Assembly: GCA_013822345.1 (NCBI GenBank)
Contig: PNKH01000019.1
Span: 1-64,000, forward strand
Source of the DNA: Isosphaera sp.
GTDB taxonomy: Bacteria > Planctomycetota > Planctomycetia > Gemmatales > Gemmataceae
DNA: 64,000 nt
Direction of reading: 5' to 3'
This document shows positions 32,100-40,699 of this stretch, one piece after another; within the stretch, counting starts at the first letter, position 1; each line of letters begins with the position of its first letter. A program made the position numbers and the translations under genes. A model generated the notes under the pieces. That model was not told the DNA's origin. It made no database searches and worked only from the letters and a program-made list of their open reading frames with translations.

Positions 32100-32813
32100 A
32101 TGCGCCTCCTCGACCTCACCGCCCCCGCCCCGGCCGACGACCTCGCCCTCGACGAAGCCCTCCTCCTCGCGGCCGAGGGCGCCGGCGCCGGCGAGGTTCT
32201 GCGGCTGTGGGAACTCGCCGCCCCGGCGGTGGTGGTCGGGGCCGGCGGGTCGGTCGCGATCGACGTGAACCTCGCCGCGTGCGCCGCCGACGGCGTCCCG
32301 GTGCTGCGGCGGGCGAGCGGCGGCGGGACGGTCGTGCTCGGCCCCGGGTGCCTGTGCTTCAGCCTCGTCCTCGCCTACGACCGCGCCCCCGGGCTGAACG
32401 AGATTCCCGCGTCGAACCGGTACGTCCTCGGGCGGGTACTGACCGCCCTCCGGCCGCTGGCCGCGGCCGGGATCGAGGGGACCAGCGACCTCGCGGCCGG
32501 CGGGGTGAAGTTCTCCGGGAACGCCCAGCAGCGGAAGCGGCGGCACTTCCTCCACCACGGCACCCTGCTGTGCGGCTTCGACCTCGGCCTCATCCCGCGC
32601 TATCTGAACGCCCCGGAGCGGCAGCCGGACTACCGCCGCGGCCGGCCGCACGCCGAGTTCGTCGCCAACCTGCCGGCGACGGTCGCGGAAGCGAAGCGGT
32701 TGCTGGCGGAGGAGTGGCGACCGGACGGGGAGTACGAGCCGGTGCCGTGGGACGCGGTGCGGGCGCTGGTGTCGGAGAAGTACGGCCGGGAGGAGTGGAA
32801 CCGGCGGCGGTAG
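32100..32813 (+). CDS. Lipoate/biotin protein ligase family protein
   Basis: The 237-aa protein has the LplA/BPL catalytic-domain motifs RRASGGGTVVLGPGCLCFSLV (adenylate-binding loop), GTSDLAAGGVKFSGNAQQRK, containing the catalytic Lys, and HHGTLLCGFDL. It should activate lipoate or octanoate and attach it to E2 or GcvH, or act as an octanoyltransferase of the LipM type; sequence alone does not decide. It begins 3 bp after the retropepsin gene. Confidence 0.88.
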   Translation: MRLLDLTAPAPADDLALDEALLLAAEGAGAGEVLRLWELAAPAVVVGAGGSVAIDVNLAACAADGVPVLRRASGGGTVVLGPGCLCFSLVLAYDRAPGLNEIPASNRYVLGRVLTALRPLAAAGIEGTSDLAAGGVKFSGNAQQRKRRHFLHHGTLLCGFDLGLIPRYLNAPERQPDYRRGRPHAEFVANLPATVAEAKRLLAEEWRPDGEYEPVPWDAVRALVSEKYGREEWNRRR

Positions 32814-32818
32814 GACCA

Positions 32819-32873
32819 CGAGCCCGCGGCGCGAGCAAGGGCTTCGCCGGCCCTTGCTCGCGCCGCGGGCTCG
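32819..32873. repeat. Palindromic element after the lipoate ligase gene
   Basis: Perfect 24-bp arms starting CGAGCCCGCGGCGCGAGC surround a 7-nt loop (TTCGCCG). It lies 5 bp after one stop and 9 bp before the other, between convergent genes, and can serve as a bidirectional terminator. No second copy was noticed here. Confidence 0.9.
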
Positions 32874-32882
32874 TCGGCAGGG

Positions 32883-33308
32883 TCACACCTCCGGGATGTC
32901 GATATCGGCGAGCGGGTCGGGTTCGGCCCGCGGCACCGGCGGCAGCGCCTTCACCGCCTCCCAGTCGACCGCGGCGAACACCTCGTCCATCCCGCGGACC
33001 ACCCCGAGCAGGCTGGCGGCGGCCATCTCGAAGTTGGTGTGCGGGGAGAACGCCCGGAAGTGGGCGGCGAAGTGGTCGGCGGCGCGGCGGACCTTCGCCA
33101 GCTTCCCCTTCAGCCGGCGGAGGTAGTCGGCGAGGTCGCCGCGCTGGCGGGCGGGTTCCACCGCCCGGGTCGCGTCGTACAGCGTGCGCGGCACGTCGAG
33201 CATGTCCTCGTCCGCCTGGATCTCGTCCGCGTGCTTCAGGAACGTGCGGACCATCCAGGCGTGGGCCAGGAGCGCGTCCAACCGCTCGACGGCGTCGTGC
33301 GGCGCCAT
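32883..33308 (-). CDS. Helical protein of unknown function
   Basis: The 141-aa protein is mostly alpha-helical by composition: AVERLDALLAHAWMVRTFLKHADEI, then YLRRLKGKLAKVRRAADHFAAHFRAF, with an acidic Pro-rich end (EPDPLADIDIPEV). No enzyme motif is visible and I recognise no family. The start ATG overlaps the stop of the upstream membrane protein gene (ATGA), so the two are co-translated and may work together. Confidence 0.7.
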   Translation of the reverse strand: MAPHDAVERLDALLAHAWMVRTFLKHADEIQADEDMLDVPRTLYDATRAVEPARQRGDLADYLRRLKGKLAKVRRAADHFAAHFRAFSPHTNFEMAAASLLGVVRGMDEVFAAVDWEAVKALPPVPRAEPDPLADIDIPEV

Positions 33309-33931
33309 CACCTCACTGGGGGTACGGTTTCCGACGGGACCGGGGCGGGCTTCGGCGGGCCGCCCTTCGCCGCCTCCAGGTCCTCCTTCGACATCAGCAC
33401 CAGGAACGTGCCGACGGCCACCAGGAGGATGCCGACCGGCAGCTTCCACCCCGGCACCTCGAACCCGAAGTGCCACGGGTCGCCCGGCCTCGGGTGCCAG
33501 ACCAGGCTGAGCACGGTGTTGACGGCCGGGGCCAGGGCGAAGATCAGCGGGGCGATGAACACCCGGTACGTCGCCGGGTCCACCCCGTCGGACAAGGCCT
33601 GGTCGACCGCCGCCTTGCTGGCGAAGATCACGCAGATCGCCCCGACGGCCCCGGCGACCCCGGCCAGGGAGGCGAACACCAGCCCGGACGTCTTCCATAC
33701 CGCGGCCGCGTCCGCCCGGGTGCTCATCAGGGCCAGCGGGATCAGCACGGCGAGGAAGAAGTACGCCACCCCGACGCACAGGATCGACGCGAGCCGCCCG
33801 CCCACCCCGACCGGCCGGCCGGTCGGGCCGACGGGGCTCAGCTCCGTCCCGCCGTAGAAGATGATCGGAACGTAGGTCCCCCAGGCCAGCCCCGCCAGGA
33901 TCACGTACCCCCACCACGGCATGTTGCTCAT
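33308..33931 (-). CDS. Five-helix membrane protein
   Basis: The 207-aa protein has five predicted membrane helices: GYVILAGLAWGTYVPIIFY, LASILCVGVAYFFLAVLI, FASLAGVAGAVGAICVIF, FIAPLIFALAPAVNTVL and LPVGILLVAVGTFLVLMS. The start and the LAWGTY motif recall half of a drug/metabolite-type (EamA/GRP-like) transporter, but there is only one such half. The tail is Pro-rich (KGGPPKPAPVPSETVPPV). It is coupled to the next gene by ATGA. The substrate is unknown. Confidence 0.75.
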   Translation of the reverse strand: MSNMPWWGYVILAGLAWGTYVPIIFYGGTELSPVGPTGRPVGVGGRLASILCVGVAYFFLAVLIPLALMSTRADAAAVWKTSGLVFASLAGVAGAVGAICVIFASKAAVDQALSDGVDPATYRVFIAPLIFALAPAVNTVLSLVWHPRPGDPWHFGFEVPGWKLPVGILLVAVGTFLVLMSKEDLEAAKGGPPKPAPVPSETVPPVR

Positions 33932-34029
33932 CGGCCGACGGTCTCCCTACCCGGGGGACCGACTCGGCCCGCGCCCGGCGGGTGATGTCCTAGACCCCGG
34001 GCGCGGCGCCGTCAAGCGCGGGCGGGGCG

Positions 34030-34121
34030 GTAGGGTGGGCCGAGCCCGGCTTTGCGGGCGAGTCCCACCGCGCCGGGGGTGGTGGGACTCGCGGGCGAAG
34101 CGCCCGCTCGGCCCACCCTAC
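34030..34121. repeat. REP pair, family A
   Basis: An inverted pair of GTAGGGTGGGCCGAG hairpins, 92 bp, lies about 100 bp upstream of the 33.3-33.9 kb membrane protein gene. Its right-hand end is 6 bp from the stop of the di-haem oxidoreductase gene, so it probably terminates that transcript. Confidence 0.95.
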
Positions 34122-34127
34122 CCCGAC

Positions 34128-35474
34128 TCACCGCCGCCCGAGCCGGGTGACCGACGGGTCGCGCAGCGGGGTCGCGTCCGGCGGGGCCTTCAGCGTCCCG
34201 AGGAACGCCACCACCGCCGCCTGGTCGTCGGCCGACAGCCCCTTGAACCGTTCCGTCACGGTCTTTGCGTCCGCCCGGTGCTTCAGGATCGCGTCCCGCA
34301 GCGTCGCCGCCGACCCGTCGTGCAGGTACGGGGCGCTGTCGGCCACGCCCCACAGCGGCGGCGTCTTCCACTCCTGCGGCCGCGGCTCGTCCTCCGGCCG
34401 GTCCGGCAGGTTCAGCTGCGGCGGCGGCTCGGTCCCGTACCCGCCCCCGCCGCCGCCCGGGGGCGGCGGGTCCTCCAGCGTGTACAGCAGGAAGTCCGAG
34501 TACACGCCCTTCACCCCGCCCATGTCGGGCACGTGGCAGACGGCGCACCCGACCGCCCCGAACAGCTCCTTCCCGCGGGCCGCCGGCGCCCCGCCGTCGA
34601 CCTCGACCGGCCGCGGCAGCGTCTTGACGAACGCCATCAGGTTGCGGAACTGCTTCTCGTCCAGGTCCGGGCCGGCGGTGCGGTTCGGGTCGGCGATCGG
34701 CCGGGCCTGCTCGGTCGTCGGGGTGCCCAGCCCGAGTTCGTTCGCGCACGCAGCCGCGACGAACTCCGACAGGCTGGCGAACTGGCCCTTCCAGCCGAAC
34801 TTCCCGACCCCGCCGGCGACGTGCCGGACCCGCCCGACCGGGATGTTGTCGAACTCGCCCTGCAGCTCCCGGGCGGCGGCGCGGAGGCCGCGGCTGCGGG
34901 CGTTGCGGATGATCGCCCGGTCGGAGATCAGGTCGACCCACCCGGCGCCGAACAGGGCGGTGGTCTGGACCGAGTCGGTCCGGACCGGGTCGAAGTCGGG
35001 GATGACGGTGATGGTCGGGCAGTTGTCCGGGCCGGTGCGGGTGGTCCGGCCGAGGACGGTCGGGAACTGTTTCTTGACGACCCCGACGGTCTCCTTGTGG
35101 GCCGGGTCGACGCTGAAGTGGTGGACGGTGCCGGCCTTGAAGGTGGGGTCGGCGGGGCGGGGCAGAACCTCGAACGCGGTGACGTTGTGCTCGCGGCCGC
35201 CGCCGCCGCCGAGTCCGCCCTGGAAGTGGCAGGCGGCGCACGACCGGGCGTTGAACACCGGGCCGAGGCCGTCGCCGCGGGCGAGCGGGTCGTTCGGCTG
35301 CCACTCGTGCTCGAACAGGTCGCGGCCGGCGGCCACCTCGGACGCCCGGGCGGACGGCCCCCAGAGGATCGGGAACCCGTCGGAGAGGAAGTAGTAGTAC
35401 CCGGCGGCGGCGGCGACGGCGAGGACGCCGGTGCCGACGAGGCGGCGCTGGGCGGACGGCGAGAGGCGGTGCAT
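34128..35474 (-). CDS. Exported di-haem oxidoreductase (DHOR / thiol-oxidoreductase family)
   Basis: The 448-aa protein has an N-terminal membrane segment or uncleaved signal (LVGTGVLAVAAAAGYYYFL). It carries two haem c sites: CAACH at residues 79-83 and CAVCH at 310-314. Blocks ARGDGLGPVFNARSCAACHFQGG, TALFGAGWVDLI and LWGVADSAPYLHDGSAATLRDAI match the putative di-haem oxidoreductase family related to cytochrome c peroxidases. The electron acceptor is unknown. The DUF1501 gene lies upstream on the same strand. Confidence 0.9.
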   Translation of the reverse strand: MHRLSPSAQRRLVGTGVLAVAAAAGYYYFLSDGFPILWGPSARASEVAAGRDLFEHEWQPNDPLARGDGLGPVFNARSCAACHFQGGLGGGGGREHNVTAFEVLPRPADPTFKAGTVHHFSVDPAHKETVGVVKKQFPTVLGRTTRTGPDNCPTITVIPDFDPVRTDSVQTTALFGAGWVDLISDRAIIRNARSRGLRAAARELQGEFDNIPVGRVRHVAGGVGKFGWKGQFASLSEFVAAACANELGLGTPTTEQARPIADPNRTAGPDLDEKQFRNLMAFVKTLPRPVEVDGGAPAARGKELFGAVGCAVCHVPDMGGVKGVYSDFLLYTLEDPPPPGGGGGGYGTEPPPQLNLPDRPEDEPRPQEWKTPPLWGVADSAPYLHDGSAATLRDAILKHRADAKTVTERFKGLSADDQAAVVAFLGTLKAPPDATPLRDPSVTRLGRR

Positions 35475-35563
35475 TGGAGGCTCCGCGACGGGTCGGGCGG
35501 GCGACCGGGCTCCCTCAAGGACGGCGGCCGGCGACGGCCATTTCGCGCCCGCCGGTCGCCGGC

Positions 35564-36961
35564 TCACACCAGCTCGCGGATCACCTCGCCGTACGGCAAC
35601 AGCGGCATCGGCCGGCCGGTCCCGTCCGGGAACGACGTGCCGTCGAAGTCGATGTCCAGGTGGCGGAACACCGTCGCCCACAGGTCGTTCGGGGTCAGCG
35701 GACGATCTTTCGGCACCTCCGCCCGCGCCGTCGTGCTCCCGACCACCACCCCCGTCTTGCACGCCCCGCTCACCAGGACGCTCTGCGCCTGCGGCCAGTG
35801 GTCGCGGCCCGGCTGCGTCACCTTCGTCTGCGTCCCGACCGAGTACTCGACCTTCGGCGTCCGCCCGAACTCCCCGGTCACCACCACGAGCACCCGCCGG
35901 TCCAGCCCGCGGGCGTACAGATCCTCGATGAGGGCTGAGACGGCTTGGTCCAGGAACCCGAGCTTGTACTCGGTGTCCTCGAAGATGTGGCAGTTGACCG
36001 CGTGCGAGTCCCAGTTGTAGCTGTGGCTCTTCTTCAGAGCCTCGCCCGGCGGGGTCGCGTTCTCCATCACCACCGTCACCCAGCTCGCCCCGTGCTCGAC
36101 CAGCCGGCGGGCCAGCAGCGCCCGCTGCCCGTACCGGTGCATCCCGTACCGGTCGCGCAGCCGGGTCGGCTCCCGCGACAGGTCGAACGCCCGCCGGGCC
36201 GCGTCCCCGCCGACCAGGTCGAGCGCCCGGCCGCGGAGCGCGTCGATCCCGCTCGCGGTGCCGGACAGGTCCGGGCCGGCGAGCGGCTTGTCCAGCCCGC
36301 CGAGCAGGGCCACCCGGTCCGCCAGCTTCTCGCCGGCGCCGGCCACCGGCGACAGCCCGCGGACCTCGAACTTCGCGTCGGCCGGGTCGCCGGCCACCGT
36401 GTACGGGTGCGACCGCGGGCCGAGGTACGCCGACCCGAAGCTGAACACGTCGATCCCCTGCCGCCCGCCGTCCACCACCGACACGTAGTTCGGCACCGCC
36501 GCCCGCCGCCCCTTCCACACCTCCGCCGCCATCGACCCGACCATCGGGGTGTCGTTCACGAACCCGGTCGGCTGCTTCGGGTCCCGGCCGGTCAGGAACC
36601 GCTTGTGCCCGCCGCCGTGGTCCGCGAAGTGGTGCGCGACCGACCGGATCAGGCTGAACTTGTCGGCCAGGCCGGCGAGCTTCGGCAGGTGCTCGCAGAC
36701 GCGGACGCCGGGGACGGTGGTGTCGGTCGGGCGGAACGCCCCGCGGTACTCGGCCGGGGCGTCCGGCTTCAGGTCGAACGTGTCCTGGTGCGGCGGCCCG
36801 CCCGGGAGCCAGACGAAGATGACGGCCGGGTCGTTGGTGGTGCGGTCCGGCTCGCCGGCGGCGAGGGCGGTGGCCGGGGCCAGAGCGCTGCCGGCGACGG
36901 CGACGGACCCGAACCGGAGGACATCGCGGCGGGTCGGGCCGGGGCAGGGGCGGGCGGGCAT
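35564..36961 (-). CDS. Tat-exported DUF1501 protein
   Basis: The 465-aa protein begins with a twin-arginine signal (TRRDVLRFGSVAVAGSALA) and belongs to the DUF1501 family, related to sulfatase/phosphatase folds. It carries FVWLPGGPPHQDTFDLKPDAP, HHFADHGGGHKRFLTG, WDSHAVNCHIFEDTEYKLGFLDQAVSALIEDL and TGEFGRTPKVE. The families are massively expanded in planctomycetes and their substrates are unknown. It lies 89 bp upstream of the di-haem oxidoreductase gene, as DUF1501 genes often do with haem proteins. Confidence 0.92.
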   Translation of the reverse strand: MPARPCPGPTRRDVLRFGSVAVAGSALAPATALAAGEPDRTTNDPAVIFVWLPGGPPHQDTFDLKPDAPAEYRGAFRPTDTTVPGVRVCEHLPKLAGLADKFSLIRSVAHHFADHGGGHKRFLTGRDPKQPTGFVNDTPMVGSMAAEVWKGRRAAVPNYVSVVDGGRQGIDVFSFGSAYLGPRSHPYTVAGDPADAKFEVRGLSPVAGAGEKLADRVALLGGLDKPLAGPDLSGTASGIDALRGRALDLVGGDAARRAFDLSREPTRLRDRYGMHRYGQRALLARRLVEHGASWVTVVMENATPPGEALKKSHSYNWDSHAVNCHIFEDTEYKLGFLDQAVSALIEDLYARGLDRRVLVVVTGEFGRTPKVEYSVGTQTKVTQPGRDHWPQAQSVLVSGACKTGVVVGSTTARAEVPKDRPLTPNDLWATVFRHLDIDFDGTSFPDGTGRPMPLLPYGEVIRELV

Positions 36962-37043
36962 GGGACGGGCTCCGCGGCGGGATGGTCGGCAGGATGTTGA
37001 GCGTACCGGCCGGGGGCCGGCGGGTCAAACGCGAAACCGGGGG

Positions 37044-37856
37044 TCAGGCGGTGAGCCGGCGGAAGGCGTCGATCGTCTGCCGGGCGGCCGCGTCCGGGTC
37101 GGGGAGCGGGAACACCTCCGCCGACAGGTAGCCGTCGTAGCCGGCGGCGCGGAGGGCCGCGACGACCGGGGCGAAGTCGGTGTGCCCCATCCCGGCGGCC
37201 CGGCGGTTCGAGTCGGCGAGGTGGACGTGGCCGACGGCCTTCCCGGCCGCCCGGAGTGCGGCCGCGATGTCCACCTCCTCGATGTTCATGTGGAACAGGT
37301 CGGCGAGCAGCCTCACGTTCGACGCGCCGAGCCCGCGGAGCAGTGCCGCCCCGTCGGCGAGGGTGTTGACCAGGTTCGTCTCGTACCGGTTGAGCGGCTC
37401 GTACAGCAGGGTGGTGCCGAGGTCGGCGGCGTGCTCGTCGAGCTTGAACAGGGCGTTCCCGAGGTAGCGGAGGGCGACCGGCCGGGTCACCGCCCCGTCG
37501 GCCCGGCCCTGCATCGACCCGATGATGGCGGGCGCGCCGAACGCGGCGGCGAGGTCCATGACCCGCTGCACGAACGCGACGGCCTTGTCGCGGGTCGCGT
37601 CGTCCGGGGCGGTGAGGCTGAGCTGGTGCCTCACCCACCCGGCCCCGGTGCCGACGGCGGCGAGTGACAGCCCGTTGTCGTCGAGCAGGGAGCGCAGCTC
37701 GGCGACCCCCACCGCGTCCGGGCCGGGCGGGAACAGCTCGACCGCGTCGAACCCGAGGTCCTTGGCCTTCCGGCACGCGGCCGGGAGGTCGTCGTGGAAC
37801 ACGAACGGCCCGCCCCGGGCCTCGGGCACCAGCGACACGGTGACGGCGGACTTCAT
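37044..37856 (-). CDS. Sugar phosphate isomerase/epimerase-like TIM barrel
   Basis: The 270-aa protein fits the xylose-isomerase-like TIM barrel (AP endonuclease 2) family. Metal-ligand regions are LLYEPLNRYETNLVNT, LLADLFHMNIEE, GHVHLADSNRRAAGMGHTDF and YLSAEVFPLPDP. These enzymes isomerise or epimerise sugars, hydroxypyruvate or inositol derivatives; the substrate is open. The ATG giving MKSAVTVSLVPEA is chosen, because the longer frame upstream runs through a palindromic repeat. Confidence 0.88.
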   Translation of the reverse strand: MKSAVTVSLVPEARGGPFVFHDDLPAACRKAKDLGFDAVELFPPGPDAVGVAELRSLLDDNGLSLAAVGTGAGWVRHQLSLTAPDDATRDKAVAFVQRVMDLAAAFGAPAIIGSMQGRADGAVTRPVALRYLGNALFKLDEHAADLGTTLLYEPLNRYETNLVNTLADGAALLRGLGASNVRLLADLFHMNIEEVDIAAALRAAGKAVGHVHLADSNRRAAGMGHTDFAPVVAALRAAGYDGYLSAEVFPLPDPDAAARQTIDAFRRLTA

Positions 37857-37868
37857 GGGTACCCTCGG

Positions 37869-37937
37869 GGCGAACCCGGAGCGTGAGCGACGGGGTGTGG
37901 CTGCCAACCACCCCGTCGCTCACGCTCCGGGTTCGCC
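37869..37937. repeat. Palindromic repeat between ilvE and the isomerase gene
   Basis: Perfect 29-bp arms starting GGCGAACCCGGAGCGTGAGC enclose an 11-nt loop. The outer part resembles family C (GGCGAACC) and the inner part resembles family B (AGCGTGAGCGACGGG), so it may be a link between the two. It ends 2 bp before the ilvE stop and starts 12 bp before the isomerase start. Confidence 0.93.
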
Positions 37938-37939
37938 GG

Positions 37940-38800
37940 TCACATCCGCACCAGCGCCGCGTAGTCGTCCTTCAGCTGCCGGGTGACCGGGCCGACCGGG
38001 TACTCCCGCCCGTCGATCGCCCCGACCGGCTGCACCTCCACCGCCGTCCCGGTCAGGAACACCTCGGTCGCCCGCGCCAGCTCGTCCGGCCAGATCTCCC
38101 GCTCGACCACCTTGACCCCCCGCTTCCGGGCCAGGTCCATCACCGTCAGCCGGGTGATGCCGTTCAGGATCGTCTCCGTCGTCGGGGTGTGCAGCTCGCC
38201 GTCGATGAGGAGGAACAGGTTCGCCCCGGTCGCCTCGGACAGCCGGCCCTTGTAGTCGTGCATCAGCGCGTCCTGCGCCCCGGCGGCGAGGGCCTCGTCC
38301 TTCGCCAGTGTGCAGATGATGTACAGGCCCGCCGCCTTGCTCCCGGCCGGGGACGACTCCGGGCTCGGCCGCTTCCACCGGCTGGTGACCAGCCGGATCG
38401 CCTTCTGGTCGTAGTACGCCCCCCACGGGAACGCGGCGATCGCGACGTGCACCTTCGTCCCCTTCGCCGACACCCCGATCACCTCCGCCCCGCGCCACGC
38501 GACCGGGCGCACGTACCCCGCCTCCAGCTTGTTCTCGGCGACGACGCGGCGGGTCGCGGCGTCGAGTTCCTCGACCGAGTACGGCAGCTCGTAGGCGAGC
38601 ATGTTGGCCGATCGGTGGAGCCGGGCCGAGTGCTCGGTCAGCTTGAACACCTTCCCGCCGTAGACGCGCTCGCCCTCGAACACGCCGTTGCCGTAGTGCA
38701 TGCTGTGCGTGAGGACGTGGAACCTGGCGTCGCGCCACGGGACGAGGTCGCCGTTGTACCAGATGACGCCGTCGCGGTCGTCCATCGGCGGGCTGCTCAT
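37940..38800 (-). CDS. ilvE: Branched-chain amino acid aminotransferase
   Basis: This PLP fold-type IV enzyme transfers the amino group in Val, Leu and Ile metabolism. HYGNGVFEGERVYGGKVFKLTEHSARLHRSANML is the N-terminal hallmark. Lys155 in SKAAGLYIICTLAKDEA is the likely PLP lysine, and SEATGANLFLLIDGELHTP and LNGITRLTVMDLARKRGVKVVERE complete the site. The length of 286 aa is normal. LYIICTLA replaces the usual NYxxSxLA near the active site, a modest deviation. Confidence 0.92.
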   Translation of the reverse strand: MSSPPMDDRDGVIWYNGDLVPWRDARFHVLTHSMHYGNGVFEGERVYGGKVFKLTEHSARLHRSANMLAYELPYSVEELDAATRRVVAENKLEAGYVRPVAWRGAEVIGVSAKGTKVHVAIAAFPWGAYYDQKAIRLVTSRWKRPSPESSPAGSKAAGLYIICTLAKDEALAAGAQDALMHDYKGRLSEATGANLFLLIDGELHTPTTETILNGITRLTVMDLARKRGVKVVEREIWPDELARATEVFLTGTAVEVQPVGAIDGREYPVGPVTRQLKDDYAALVRM

Positions 38801-38912
38801 GACCGACTCCTGGGGAGAGGACGTGGGTAGTTTATCACCCGGCCCGGGTCGGGGTGAACCCGGCTGGCTCGGGCGGACGCCGGGCGGTACTGTTGCGGAA
38901 GGAGGACGACGC

Positions 38913-39527
38913 ATGGCGACGACGATGCCGCTCCCGCCCGCCCCGCCGGCCGCCCACGCGCCGCGGCCGCTGGTCATGCGGTGGACAGTGGAGCAGTTCC
39001 ACCGGATGGGGAGTATGGGCTGGTTCGAGGGCCGCCGGCCGTTCCTACTCGACGGGGTCATCTGGGAGCAAGGGCCGATGAACCCGCCGCACGCCAGCGC
39101 CGTGTACGTGACCACCGAACTGCTCCGGCCGATCTTCGCGGCGGGGTGGGTCGTCCGGGGCCAGATGCCGTTGGTCGTGGACGAGGACAACGACCCGTTA
39201 CCTGACGTGGCCGTTTGCCCCGGAAAGGCGAGCGACTTCTTCGCCGCCCACCCGACCACGGCCGCCCTCGTGGTCGAGGTGGCCGACACCAGCCTTCGCG
39301 AAGACCTGACCGAGAAGGCCGAGCGGTACGCGACCGCCGGCGTCGCCGACTACTGGGTGCTCGACCTGGACGGCCGCCGGCTGCTGGTGTTCCGCGGCCC
39401 GCAACCGCTCCCGAAGGGCCTCGGGGCGACTGCCTACCCCACGCAGACCACCCACGGCCCGGCCGACCGCGTCACCCCGCTCGCCGCCCCGAACTCTTCC
39501 GTGCTGGTGAGCGACCTGCTCCCGTAG
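38913..39527 (+). CDS. Uma2-family putative endonuclease
   Basis: The 204-aa protein fits the Uma2 (DUF820) family with a PD-(D/E)xK-type fold: FEGRRPFLLDGVIWEQGPMNPPHA, PLPDVAVCPG, AALVVEVADTSLREDLTEKAERYATAGVADYWVLDLDGRRLLVFRGP. The D, E and downstream K/E residues are in place. The biological role of this expanded family is unknown. GGAAGGAGG stands 7 bases before the ATG, a very strong ribosome binding site. rsmH follows after 9 bp. Confidence 0.92.
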   Translation: MATTMPLPPAPPAAHAPRPLVMRWTVEQFHRMGSMGWFEGRRPFLLDGVIWEQGPMNPPHASAVYVTTELLRPIFAAGWVVRGQMPLVVDEDNDPLPDVAVCPGKASDFFAAHPTTAALVVEVADTSLREDLTEKAERYATAGVADYWVLDLDGRRLLVFRGPQPLPKGLGATAYPTQTTHGPADRVTPLAAPNSSVLVSDLLP

Positions 39528-39536
39528 AATCCCGGC

Positions 39537-40526
39537 ATGTCCGACGATTCCGCGCCGAAGAAGAAGCGGCGGCCGTTCTGGCGGAAGCGCGTCCGCCGGT
39601 CCACCCCCGACGGCGGGCACCAGCCCGTCCTGCTCGCCGAGGTCCTCGCCGCCCTCGACCCGCGGCCCGGCCAGGTCGTCGTCGACTGCACCCTCGGGTT
39701 CGCCGGCCACGCGGCCGAGTTGCTGAAGCGCGTCGCCCCGGACGGCCTCCTGATCGCCACCGACCTCGACCCCGGGAACGTCGAGCCGGCGCGGGCGAAG
39801 CTCGAAGCGGTCGGCGGGCTGTTCGCCCTCCACCACGCGAACTTCGCCGGCCTCGTCGGGGTGATCGCCGCCGAGGGCGTCGCGCAGGTCGACGGCCTCC
39901 TCGCCGACCTCGGGATGTCGAGCATGCAGGTGGACGACCGCCGCCGCGGGTTCTCGTTCATGCGCGACGGGCCGCTCGACATGCGGATGGACCCGACCCG
40001 CGGCCGCACCGCCGCCGACCTCCTCAACACCCTGCCGGCCGACGGACTGGCCGCCGCCTTCCGCGACCTCGGCGACGAGCCGCGGGCCGAGCAGATCGCC
40101 CTCGCGGTCGTCTCGCACCGGAAGGCGAAGCCGCTGGAGCGGACGAAGGAGCTGCGGGAGCTGATCGAGGCGGCGGCCCCGGTGCGGGTGGACCGCGGGC
40201 CCGGCGCCCCGCCGGAGCGGAAGCAGCTCCTCGGCCCGGCCACCCGCGTCTTCCAGGCCCTCCGCATCCTGGTGAACCGCGAACTCGCGAACCTCGCCCA
40301 CCTCCTGCGGGTGCTGCCGGCGGTGCTGAAGCCCGGCGGGGTCGCCGCGGTGATCAGCTTTCACAGCGGCGAGGACCGGCTGGTGAAGGCGGCGTTCCGC
40401 GACGGGCTGCGGACCGGCATCTACGCGGCCGTCTCGCCGGACGCGGTCCGGCCGGCGTTCGAGGAGCGGACGGCGAACCCGCGGTCGCGGTCGGCGAAGC
40501 TGCGGTGGGCCAGGCGATCCGCGTAG
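39537..40526 (+). CDS. rsmH: 16S rRNA (cytosine-1402-N4)-methyltransferase
   Basis: RsmH (MraW) methylates C1402 in the ribosomal P site. Visible motifs are HQPVLLAEVLAAL, VVDCTLGFAGHAAELL (SAM-binding), DGLLADLGMSSMQVDDRRRGFSF, PLDMRMDP and AVISFHSGEDRLVKAAF. The length of 329 aa is slightly over the usual 310 because of a basic N-terminal tail (APKKKRRPFWRKRVRR). The gene is usually in the mra/dcw cell-division cluster; none of those genes is here. Confidence 0.96.
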   Translation: MSDDSAPKKKRRPFWRKRVRRSTPDGGHQPVLLAEVLAALDPRPGQVVVDCTLGFAGHAAELLKRVAPDGLLIATDLDPGNVEPARAKLEAVGGLFALHHANFAGLVGVIAAEGVAQVDGLLADLGMSSMQVDDRRRGFSFMRDGPLDMRMDPTRGRTAADLLNTLPADGLAAAFRDLGDEPRAEQIALAVVSHRKAKPLERTKELRELIEAAAPVRVDRGPGAPPERKQLLGPATRVFQALRILVNRELANLAHLLRVLPAVLKPGGVAAVISFHSGEDRLVKAAFRDGLRTGIYAAVSPDAVRPAFEERTANPRSRSAKLRWARRSA

Positions 40527-40553
40527 TGCGTCCGGTCGGGGCGTGGCGGGTGT

Positions 40554-40657
40554 GGGAGGGCGAGGCTCCTGCCGAGCCGTGGGGCTCCGGCCCGGCAGGA
40601 GCCTCGCCCTCCCTCCCACAGCCGCGGGGCCCGGCTCGGCAGGAGCCTCGCCCTCCC
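40554..40657. repeat. Three-copy cluster of the GGGAGGGCGAGG palindrome
   Basis: Three copies of GGGAGGGCGAGGCTCC (one forward, two inverted, the middle one shorter) follow rsmH by about 27 bp. They match the element near 24.6 kb except for CTGCC in place of CCGCC, with the complementary change in the opposite arm. The run ends 42 bp before the next gene. Confidence 0.9.
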
Positions 40658-40699
40658 GGACGGAAGCCGCCCGCGACGATATTCACCCCGAGGTGACCC

